Source: Chlorohelix sp037138995 (GTDB taxonomy: Bacteria > Chloroflexota > Chloroflexia > Chloroheliales > Chloroheliaceae). From it: a stretch of 64,000 nucleotides of DNA. Below are positions 26,688-34,503 of this stretch, piece after piece; the first letter of the stretch is position 1, and the number at the start of each line of letters is the position of its first letter. The DNA is taken from NCBI RefSeq assembly GCF_037138995.1, contig NZ_JBAXHI010000005.1, forward strand, positions 1-64,000. The letters are read 5' to 3'. Both the position numbers and the translations under genes were made by a program. The notes under the pieces are model-generated. The model was given only the letters and a program-made list of their open reading frames with translations. It had not been told where the DNA came from and searched no databases.

Positions 26688-28181
26688 GTGGCAAAAAGCA
26701 ACTCGAAACGTGTGTTGCAAATTAATAATAATACCCTTATTAGAGATTCTTTGGATGATAAGCCGCGCGATGAGTGCGGCGTTTTTGGTATTGTAGCTCC
26801 AAAACGCCAAATAGCACGCTTAATCCACTTTGGGCTTTACGCCCTTCAGCATCGTGGACAGGAAAGCGCCGGAATTGCGGTTTGGGATGGCAAAGAACTG
26901 CAAATGCGTAAAAGTATGGGATTGGTCAGTGAAGTGTTCGATGACCGAATCCTCAGCCAGTTACAAGGTTACATGGGTGTAGGGCATGTGCGTTACTCCA
27001 CCACTGGCAGCAGCAACCTCTCCAATGCCGGACCCTTTGAAGCGCATGACCCTGTATTGGGTTATGTGGCGGTAGGGCATAACGGCAACGTAGTAAACGC
27101 CCCTGAATTGCGGGAAGAATTGCTAACCGCCGGAGTTAAGTTAGGCGGTACTACCGACACCGAAGTTATAACTCATATACTAGCATTAGCCCCCGGCGCA
27201 AATTGGCATGAAAAACTATATAACGGAGCTAAACGCCTGAGAGGCGCTTTTAGCCTAGCAGTGCTGACCCAAAACCACGTTTATGCCATACGTGACCCTT
27301 TTGGCATTCGCCCCCTCAGTGTCGGGCAACTTAATGATGGTGGTGGCTGGATTGTTTGCAGTGAAACCTGCGCTCTTGACACGGTAGATGCCAGTTACGA
27401 GTTTGATGTTGAACCGGGCGAAATTCTTGAATTGTCCGAAAGTGGAGCTAAAACCATCTCCCGATTGCCACGTTGGGAAGCCCCAGAACATCAAGCCGCG
27501 CTATGCGCCACCGAATTGTTTTATATTGCGCGTCCTGACAGTAATATTTCGGGGCGTAATGTCTATATGGTGCGAGAAGAATTAGGTCGTTGGCTGGCGC
27601 GAGAACATTCTGTAGAAGCTGATTTGGTAATAGGCGTACCTGATAGCGGTATTCCCGCCGCCGCCGGTTATGCACAGGAGAGCGGTTTACCATACCGTGA
27701 AGGGATTATAAAAAACCGTTATATCGGGCGTACTTTCATACAACCCGACCCACAAATGCGCCGCCGTAGCGTCCAGTTAAAGCTAAATCCCCTCCGCCCA
27801 ATCCTTGAAGGTAAACGAGTGATAGTAGTAGATGACTCCATTGTGCGAGGCAATACCACTAGAGGCATTGTCAGTATGCTACGTACCATCGGCGGGGCGC
27901 GTGAGGTTCATCTGCGTATCAGCGCTCCCCCAATTCTCCACCCCTGTGTATTGGGGATTGATACCGGTACTTATGAAGAACTGATTGCTAACCATATGAC
28001 TGTTGAGCAAATCCGGCAGCATGTAGATGCCGATTCACTAGGCTTTCTTTCCGTTGATAATTTTGTAACTGCTTCCGGTATCAACAAAAACCGCCTGTGC
28101 CTCGCATGTTTTAATGGACATTATCCGATTGACTTTAAGTATGTACCGGGTGGCGCAAAGCTGACAATGGAAAGCCTCTAA
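26688..28181 (+). CDS. purF: Amidophosphoribosyltransferase (iron-sulfur type)
   Basis: This 497-residue enzyme makes phosphoribosylamine from PRPP and glutamine, the first committed purine step. The N-terminal nucleophile is Cys30 in RDECGVFGI, after a 29-residue propeptide that must be cut off. The glutaminase motifs HRGQESAG and HNGNVVNA follow. The PRPP loop is VIVVDDSIVRGNTTRG. Four cysteines in the positions known from the Bacillus enzyme are visible (CATELFYIARPDS, HPCVLGID, and the CxxC of LCLACFNG), so it is of the [4Fe-4S] propeptide class, which is oxygen-labile. The start is GTG at 26688. Confidence 0.95.
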   Translation: MAKSNSKRVLQINNNTLIRDSLDDKPRDECGVFGIVAPKRQIARLIHFGLYALQHRGQESAGIAVWDGKELQMRKSMGLVSEVFDDRILSQLQGYMGVGHVRYSTTGSSNLSNAGPFEAHDPVLGYVAVGHNGNVVNAPELREELLTAGVKLGGTTDTEVITHILALAPGANWHEKLYNGAKRLRGAFSLAVLTQNHVYAIRDPFGIRPLSVGQLNDGGGWIVCSETCALDTVDASYEFDVEPGEILELSESGAKTISRLPRWEAPEHQAALCATELFYIARPDSNISGRNVYMVREELGRWLAREHSVEADLVIGVPDSGIPAAAGYAQESGLPYREGIIKNRYIGRTFIQPDPQMRRRSVQLKLNPLRPILEGKRVIVVDDSIVRGNTTRGIVSMLRTIGGAREVHLRISAPPILHPCVLGIDTGTYEELIANHMTVEQIRQHVDADSLGFLSVDNFVTASGINKNRLCLACFNGHYPIDFKYVPGGAKLTMESL

Positions 28182-28231
28182 GCTATTTTGCGATGTAGGT
28201 TTCGGTCAAGATTTTAGAAAGTTGTGTGGAA

Positions 28232-28546
28232 ATGGACGTAGAAACGCGGCGATTACTCGTTGATGGAGCGCGTCTTGTGCTTAACGGCATGCAAGCAGAA
28301 GCACGCGAACTTCTTATGCAGTATCTTGGTCTGGACGAACTAAGCGAGGAAGGCTGGCTCTGGATGAGCGGAGCAGTTGACTCACCGAACGATATAGAAA
28401 CCGCGCTGGATAATTGCCTGACAATCAACCCTGATAACTTACGCGCTATTCAAGGCAAACAATGGCTTAATGAATACCGCAAACGATTGATGCTTGAAGA
28501 ACAGGTAAGTGGCGTGCGTAACAGAATAAGGCTAGAAAATGAGTAA
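28232..28546 (+). CDS. Small TPR-like protein
   Basis: This 104-residue acidic protein has two helical pairs of the tetratricopeptide type: GARLVLNGMQAEARELLMQY, then EEGWLWMSGAVDSPNDIETA and LDNCLTINPDNLRAIQG. The ASP/ASN-proline-aspartate-asparagine turn (NPDN) and the WLWMSG segment match a repeat type that is very common in Chloroflexota proteins, where it is usually a module of larger regulators. Here it stands alone as a soluble protein. Its partner is unknown. A GTG in frame at 28226 could add two residues. It lies 50 bases after purF, in the same direction. Confidence 0.7.
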   Translation: MDVETRRLLVDGARLVLNGMQAEARELLMQYLGLDELSEEGWLWMSGAVDSPNDIETALDNCLTINPDNLRAIQGKQWLNEYRKRLMLEEQVSGVRNRIRLENE

Positions 28547-28609
28547 ATTGCCCGTTAAAGCAATCATAGAGGCGCATTTCTACCACGATGTGGGGAATTG
28601 TGCCAACCT

Positions 28610-31111
28610 CTAATTTTCTTTGAGCAAATTCGGGTCGGTAATCTCATACACCACAAAATCGCCCCATTCATAGACCTTGTTAAAGCCGGGAACTTGTTCA
28701 CGATTGAGCAATTTCCAGAGGGCAGGGCGCTCTCGCCAAATTGAATTGCCTGTATCCAGATAATTAAGCTGTAAATAGCGCACTTTGTAGTCGCGAATTA
28801 CAGGCTTGAGTTGCGTCAGCGTTTGGATATTGTTTGGAATCATAACGCTGCGCCTGTCGCTATGGAAGCTCAGTTCCCAAGGTGCGCGAGTCATTATAAC
28901 CGCATCGGCAGGTGTGTTTTGCTTTATCCACTCCGAGGTTATCACAATTCCGGTTTTTCCGGTATAACCAGCATCGGTAATTTGCGGGATATTTGGCAGT
29001 GTCATTATCAGAAACGAACCAAATAATACCCAGATGCCCAACTTGCCAATTTTTGCAGTATTCTCATTCTGGCGCATTTTGTCATAGAGCCAGCCCAATC
29101 CATAAGCCCCCAGCAGGTAGAACCATGGCAACCAAACCATGAAATAGCGAATCTCGTAATGCCAGTATAGGTTTATAAAAAGCAGATATATTACGAAACC
29201 GCTTGCCAGCAATGCCAACAGCCCATAACGGCGGCGCGATAGCCCGAACAAACCGACTACCGCAAAAACCCACACTACCGGAGCAATATAACGCCCTTGT
29301 ATAAAATCCTCTGCGGCATCCCGGAATTGGGTGTATTTGGTCTTTAAGACCGTATCGAAGCCGTAGTTCATTAGTAAGCGAGGCTCCGGTAACGGACGGT
29401 TATCGGGATAATACAGGTCGTAGATATGTTCCCAAGGGGTGTATTCCAGCAACCACACATCGTAACGCTCGGTGCTATTAACCGGGCTTCCGCTCATAAG
29501 CATGCTGCGTGCCATGTATGGGGAGAAAACCAGCAACGCCAGAATGCCCCAAAGTAACAGGTTTTTCCACTCGATTCTGATTTCGCGGTTAAAAAACTTC
29601 TGGTAAAGTAGCCACAAGCCCGCTGCTACCAACACAACCGCACCGCTAGGCTTGCTCCATAGCAGCAAACCGCACCATAAGCCCGCCCACAGCCAATATT
29701 TTCGAGCCGGATACACCAGCCATTGGTAAATTTGGCGAGGAACAGCGCGATAAACAGGGACGGTATCCGAAACCGCTGCACCGGATAAAGGGTGATATTG
29801 GCTGGCACGATACAGGTTCAGCAGACCGAGAAAGGCAAAGAGAGTAAAACCGATGTCATTTATCGGATACGCCACTGTTTCCCAGAAAACAGGTGAGGAC
29901 AAGCTCAATAAACTTGCGACCAAACCCGTTTTGCGGTTGAAGTAGCGCGTACCCCAACGATAGAGCGCCCATGTCAACGTCAGCACAATTATCAGGTTTG
30001 GCAGTTTGGCAGCAAAAGCGGTAGGACCAAATAATAAAAAGAATGGCGCAATCATAAGCGGTTGCAAAAGGGGCCATGTATCGGCAGGGCGCGGCAAGTC
30101 ATAGCGGGTATAAAATTGAGCGGCATAATCGGCAGATAGCCCGTTTCCGCGTATCAAGTTTCGCGCTACCACCGCATTATCAGCATAATCCGCATGCCCG
30201 ATAAAATCCATTTGCCCGATAAATAGCAGGGCGTAAACCACATACAAAGCGCTGAAACCCAGCAAAATAGTACGAGCAAGGTTGCCCTCCTCAAGTTTCG
30301 CCGGAAATTCCCAGAGCCAGTTCCCGATTTCCCTAACCCATGCCAGCACACCCACGCTGCCCATTACCCACGCCGCCACCTGCACCAAATAGGGCGTAGA
30401 GTTTGAGGGACCGTACCACAGGTTGATATTGTGCGGCAGCATATATGGTATAGCCAACAGCGGAACTAAAAGCACCAAACCCGCCACCGTTGCTATAAAA
30501 ATAGCGGTGCGTATGCGCCACATTTGTACAACTTTAAGGGCAACCAACCCGTCACCCGCTGTATAAACCAACGCCCAGAACCACACTTCAAAGGGGGGAA
30601 TGCGTATGGTAGGGGCAGTCAGTAGGGTTACTTCTTGCACCTTAACGCCAAGTTGTCGCCCACTCGCGCTAAAAATCGGGGAGCGCAATTCTACCAGAAA
30701 ATAATCATCGCGCAACGCGGCAGCAGGAACTTTAAATTCAAAGTCGCTTACCGTTCCCTCCGGCATCTGCGCTTTGCCAATTTCAACCCCGTTCACCAAT
30801 ATGGCTACTACAGGGGGGTTCTTTTGCCCAGAATCTTTTGCCGAAGCCGCGCCCACTTGGATTTTCACCTGATTCTCTGCGCCACTAGCCGGAAGGAACG
30901 GGAAATTAACAAGCGCGGAGGTTTGCCCTCCAGTAATACGGCTACCGCCAGTCCAACGATAGCGAGGGGTGCCGGGTTCATCGCTGTTAAAACCGCTTAG
31001 GTAGGGAGCATCCCCAAACTCTCCAATCGCCAGCCTAAATTCACTTTTTAGCGAGTACGCCAATGTTAGCAATGCGGTTGACCCAACAAGTATGAGCAAG
31101 CCAAAAAGCAA
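28610..31111 (-). CDS. Large GT39-like membrane protein with an N-terminal lumenal beta-domain
   Basis: This protein has 833 residues from TTG 31111. A first membrane helix is followed by about 130 residues of soluble, beta-rich sequence with AILVNGVEIGKAQMP and YFLVELRSPIFSASGR, like a carbohydrate-binding or jelly-roll module. About 12 helices follow with the GT-C loop DYADNAVVARNLIRGNGLSADY (catalytic-type Asp in the first large loop), then a soluble tail that ends in a small alpha-beta domain (VRYLQLNYLDTG). It is probably an envelope or extracellular-glycan glycosyltransferase. An alternative CTG start at 31147, four bases overlapping the upstream stop and preceded by GGAGGT, would add 12 residues including basic ones before the first helix. 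Confidence 0.75.
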   Translation of the reverse strand: MLFGLLILVGSTALLTLAYSLKSEFRLAIGEFGDAPYLSGFNSDEPGTPRYRWTGGSRITGGQTSALVNFPFLPASGAENQVKIQVGAASAKDSGQKNPPVVAILVNGVEIGKAQMPEGTVSDFEFKVPAAALRDDYFLVELRSPIFSASGRQLGVKVQEVTLLTAPTIRIPPFEVWFWALVYTAGDGLVALKVVQMWRIRTAIFIATVAGLVLLVPLLAIPYMLPHNINLWYGPSNSTPYLVQVAAWVMGSVGVLAWVREIGNWLWEFPAKLEEGNLARTILLGFSALYVVYALLFIGQMDFIGHADYADNAVVARNLIRGNGLSADYAAQFYTRYDLPRPADTWPLLQPLMIAPFFLLFGPTAFAAKLPNLIIVLTLTWALYRWGTRYFNRKTGLVASLLSLSSPVFWETVAYPINDIGFTLFAFLGLLNLYRASQYHPLSGAAVSDTVPVYRAVPRQIYQWLVYPARKYWLWAGLWCGLLLWSKPSGAVVLVAAGLWLLYQKFFNREIRIEWKNLLLWGILALLVFSPYMARSMLMSGSPVNSTERYDVWLLEYTPWEHIYDLYYPDNRPLPEPRLLMNYGFDTVLKTKYTQFRDAAEDFIQGRYIAPVVWVFAVVGLFGLSRRRYGLLALLASGFVIYLLFINLYWHYEIRYFMVWLPWFYLLGAYGLGWLYDKMRQNENTAKIGKLGIWVLFGSFLIMTLPNIPQITDAGYTGKTGIVITSEWIKQNTPADAVIMTRAPWELSFHSDRRSVMIPNNIQTLTQLKPVIRDYKVRYLQLNYLDTGNSIWRERPALWKLLNREQVPGFNKVYEWGDFVVYEITDPNLLKEN

Positions 31112-31143
31112 ACCCGCCCTATATTTATGTAAAAATGCACTTA

Positions 31144-34100
31144 TCAGGCGAGTTCTACCTCCAAAGTGATAGAGTCATTTGCCGGTATTTTAGGAGCAAC
31201 CAGTTGAGCGCCACGAACGCTCACCGCGTCGGGGGCATTTTTGATAGGCGCGGGCAGAGTCAGGGTTAATCCTTCCAGCGCATATCCAACAGGATTATGC
31301 AAAGTAATCTTCACGCGCTTGCCGGAAACTTCGCTTTTTACCCCAATTTGTTGCGAATCAGCCCTGAATTGCATAATCGCCTCTACTCCAGCCACCCACA
31401 AACCTTTTTCGCGCATTTGCGCCGCGTAAGCTACCACGCGCTCCCACTCTGCCATATCCGATGTGCTGCTGACCGCTTCAGGATGTGTCCAGATGCTACC
31501 ATAACCGCCACGCCTCCGCAAAAGCTCATCTACCAAGTTGTTAGAGACCTGCTCACTGGCGGTAGACGATAACAACTGATAGTCATGCAATACCAGAAAG
31601 CGCGAGTCCGTTGAACGCTCGGTTTTTCCAGTTTTTGTATTGGTAATGGCATAATGCACTCGGTCAAGATAAAAATAATAATTATCGGGCGGAGGAGTAG
31701 CAGAACGTAGGGGTTTGCCGTTGGCATCCCGCTGTGAGTTCAGATAAGAGATATAGCCCTCTTTAGAGTCTTGCTCATAACCTTGGTCAAGGTTGTAAGT
31801 GCGGGTGATAAAGCGAAAACCTGCCTCATAGAGTACATCATAAAATACGGGGGTAAGGCTGTTGCTGCCCTTCCAAGGAAAGGCGAAGGAACGTGGGGAC
31901 GCTAGGTTTTTCGTCCGCGCTGCGGTAAGCCACTCTTTCAAGTCCACCGCAAGGTCGGCAGGAGTAGCGGCGCGAACCAGCAAATGCCCAAAGGTATGGC
32001 TGGCAATTTCCTGTCCGCCTTGCTGCAAACGGTCGGTTTGGTCGCCAAAGTACCAAGCAGGGTCAGATTGGTAAGTACCATAAGGGTCAGAGCCATACCA
32101 AGGATTACGCGCCCAGAAATCATTCTCCCAATAGGGTGTCTTAGCCCAACGATAAATCGGGTTAGCGGAGAAAGTATGCTTAGCGGTATTGCCATCCAGC
32201 AAGTTATAACCTGTAGCATAGAAAGTGCCGGATACCCCATATTTTTGGAAAATGTTGAGTAGGTTATCCGTGCCCTGTCGCATCGCCATGCCACGTTCTT
32301 CGGCGTAATCTAAAACCGCCTTTTTATTTTCCTCGGTCAGCGCATCCCCGCCAGACTCACCCAACGAACTTGCCCCACCACCCCGACTGTGTACCAATCC
32401 GCCCATCGCGCTCTCCCAATCAAAACTAAAGGAAAGGGCGGCAGTAGCGTAATTCTTCAGCGGTTCAACCCGAACGCCATTCTCAAAAACGGCAATATGA
32501 TTGTAGGCAATTTCGCCGGAGGTTTGGTCAAACACTAATTGCAAATACGTAGCGGCAGGTGGGGCAGCCCGGAAATCTCGGTAAGTTTGGGAATTATTAA
32601 GGGCAAAAGCATTCGTAAAACTGTTCAGAACTTCATGCCCTTCATCGCTCCATATCCAACTAACCTTCAAAGCCCCTGCACCTGTCGCGCTGAACTCCAG
32701 TCCGTAAAGCTTGCCCCCCAGTACCGGCGTTAAATAAGGTTGAAATTGCGCTGAGCCTTTCACTTGGTTTGAAACCAACCCGTACCAACCTACCGCCTTA
32801 CCGGCTTCTATTTTCAATTCAGGATTATAAAGCAAGTTATTACCTTGCCCTTCGGCAAAAGCAGTTTTCCCTGCTGGAAACATAAAGATTGGAATAAGCG
32901 CAATTAATATCAAAGCACCGATAAGAAAGGCTTTGAAGTTGAAATCGAACCGAACCTGTAAAAAAACAGGTCTCTTTTTACTCAAGAAAAGCCAGTTAAC
33001 CAGTGCCGCCAGCAAAATAAGCGGCAATATCGGTAATAAATTCTGCATGTTGTGAAAGCCGGGACCGGGCGGGGAAATCAGGTAGTAGAGCGCAATGCCA
33101 AGCGTGGAAAAGGTAGGCAGACCTCGATATTCAAGGCGAGTGAGAAACATTATTCGCTCAAACCAAATTGCGCTGCCATAGGCAAGCGGCACAATAATCG
33201 GCGCGATAAAATCCGCCATTACCTCGCCTTCCCCAATAGGGCGGCGCATTAAACCAGTCAATACTATCCCTATAATCAAACTTGCCAATAGCAAGGTTGC
33301 GCCGCGCTTTCCCCTTTGACCGCTCAATGCCACTAATCCCCAAATGCCAAAAAGCAGTACAAATATGCCCAAGGAAGCCCGACCAGATGCGAAAAAAGCT
33401 TGCCAGAGTTGGCTAATGTTATACCCGTTTAAAAACTGACCTTTGAAACTAGTAGCTTGTTTATCGGTTAAAAGAAAACCATAGCTGAAAGCCCAAGGTT
33501 TACCGAAAATAGCGGTGTTATATAAAAATAGCGGCGTTAACCCAACGAACCATCCGCCCGCTAAGCCCAACCAACCACGCAATCTAGTACGTTTGATAAA
33601 AAACATATATCCGGCAAAAAGTGGTAGCCATAAAGCATTTTGGTAATCCACCGTAACGGCAAAGCCAAGCAATGCCCCAAGTAATAAACTCTCGGATATA
33701 TCTAAACGTTCATAACCGTGCTTAACAGATTGCGCCAGAGTACGGGGCAACGGCGGAAGAACCAGCAATAGAGCCGCGCTTAATAAAAAAATAGAGAAAA
33801 TTGAAGGGGTGAATTGCCCCGTCGCCCTCCACAATAAAGTCCCCAGACCCAACGCCAGCCCGGCAAATCTGGCGCTTTGCTGTGACGAACCGAGCTTTAA
33901 CGCTCCGGCATATACCAACAAAATTGTTGCCGCTCCCAGCAAAGCGGTTAAGGCTAATCCCCAAGCTTCAGGGTTGCCTACCAACCGCCCGATTTGCAGA
34001 AAGGGTTGAGCCACAATAGCCGCTCCCGGCGCACTACCCGAATAATAATGCCCCTCAAAGTAAGCAGAATTGGGGGAATCTCCCGGCTTGAGCAAAGACG

Positions 34101-34359
34101 AGCCATGCAACCCGGTAGCAGCGCTATCAATAATAAACGTTTGCTCAGCGCCCAGCGCAAAAGCCAACCCCCACAGGCTGCGCGAATTAGCAGGCGCATT
34201 TGCAATGGGCTGAGCCGCCACAAAGTAAAGTAGCGCCAGCAGCGAGACATAAACAAGCATAAGCCTATGACTGCGCCGCGTATCCGGAATCGGGTACGGT
34301 GGAAGTCCCTGTGCAGATGGTTCAAAATGGGAAGTGTTGGTTTTAGGTTTAGTCTTCAA
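31144..34359 (-). CDS. Multi-helix membrane protein fused to a NodB-like polysaccharide deacetylase domain
   Basis: This 1,071-residue protein starts at TTG 34359. Residues about 30-490 hold around 12 membrane helices with loops resembling GT39/GT-C proteins. Residues 490-635 are beta-rich. From about 640 a NodB-type deacetylase domain follows: SFSFDWES at about 643-650 replaces the usual D-D metal motif by Asp647-Trp-Glu649, SHTFGHLL gives His788 and His792 as the H-x3-H motif, and SFAFPWKG stands where the third motif lies. A C-terminal beta tail of about 80 residues ends the protein. It may both bind or transfer a glycan and trim acetyl groups outside the membrane. Its downstream partner in the transcript is the GT39-like gene. 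Confidence 0.75.
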   Translation of the reverse strand: MKTKPKTNTSHFEPSAQGLPPYPIPDTRRSHRLMLVYVSLLALLYFVAAQPIANAPANSRSLWGLAFALGAEQTFIIDSAATGLHGSSLLKPGDSPNSAYFEGHYYSGSAPGAAIVAQPFLQIGRLVGNPEAWGLALTALLGAATILLVYAGALKLGSSQQSARFAGLALGLGTLLWRATGQFTPSIFSIFLLSAALLLVLPPLPRTLAQSVKHGYERLDISESLLLGALLGFAVTVDYQNALWLPLFAGYMFFIKRTRLRGWLGLAGGWFVGLTPLFLYNTAIFGKPWAFSYGFLLTDKQATSFKGQFLNGYNISQLWQAFFASGRASLGIFVLLFGIWGLVALSGQRGKRGATLLLASLIIGIVLTGLMRRPIGEGEVMADFIAPIIVPLAYGSAIWFERIMFLTRLEYRGLPTFSTLGIALYYLISPPGPGFHNMQNLLPILPLILLAALVNWLFLSKKRPVFLQVRFDFNFKAFLIGALILIALIPIFMFPAGKTAFAEGQGNNLLYNPELKIEAGKAVGWYGLVSNQVKGSAQFQPYLTPVLGGKLYGLEFSATGAGALKVSWIWSDEGHEVLNSFTNAFALNNSQTYRDFRAAPPAATYLQLVFDQTSGEIAYNHIAVFENGVRVEPLKNYATAALSFSFDWESAMGGLVHSRGGGASSLGESGGDALTEENKKAVLDYAEERGMAMRQGTDNLLNIFQKYGVSGTFYATGYNLLDGNTAKHTFSANPIYRWAKTPYWENDFWARNPWYGSDPYGTYQSDPAWYFGDQTDRLQQGGQEIASHTFGHLLVRAATPADLAVDLKEWLTAARTKNLASPRSFAFPWKGSNSLTPVFYDVLYEAGFRFITRTYNLDQGYEQDSKEGYISYLNSQRDANGKPLRSATPPPDNYYFYLDRVHYAITNTKTGKTERSTDSRFLVLHDYQLLSSTASEQVSNNLVDELLRRRGGYGSIWTHPEAVSSTSDMAEWERVVAYAAQMREKGLWVAGVEAIMQFRADSQQIGVKSEVSGKRVKITLHNPVGYALEGLTLTLPAPIKNAPDAVSVRGAQLVAPKIPANDSITLEVELA
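31157..31162 (-). promoter_or_regulatory. Strong ribosome site upstream of a possible CTG start
   Basis: On the minus strand GGAGGT is 9 bases before CTG 31147-31145, which overlaps the TGA stop of the deacetylase-fusion gene as CTGA. The annotated TTG start of the GT39-like gene at 31111 has no equally good site. Confidence 0.5.
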
Positions 34360-34448
34360 AATAGCCTGAAAAAGACGATTTTTACTCCAAAATAGTCAGA
34401 GGAATAATAGCATAGTCCGGGTCTCTTTTCCACAATTTGAAGTAATAT

Positions 34449-34468
34449 GGGGTGTGTCAAATTTTCGC
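34449..34468. repeat. Dispersed 20-base repeat, copy 2
   Basis: GGGGTGTGTCAAATTTTCGC matches 18187-18206 at 19 of 20 positions and in the same direction. It lies between the helicase stop and the start of the deacetylase-fusion gene. No inverted partner or transposase is seen near either copy. Confidence 0.6.
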
Positions 34469-34503
34469 ATTGAGGAAAGCAGGGCTAGGGTAATAGCAAT
34501 AGC

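Noticed and set aside
34360..34503. Insertion-sequence remnant around the 20-base repeat
   Set aside because: No transposase fragment, no inverted partner and no target duplication are seen near either copy, so only the repeat is reported.
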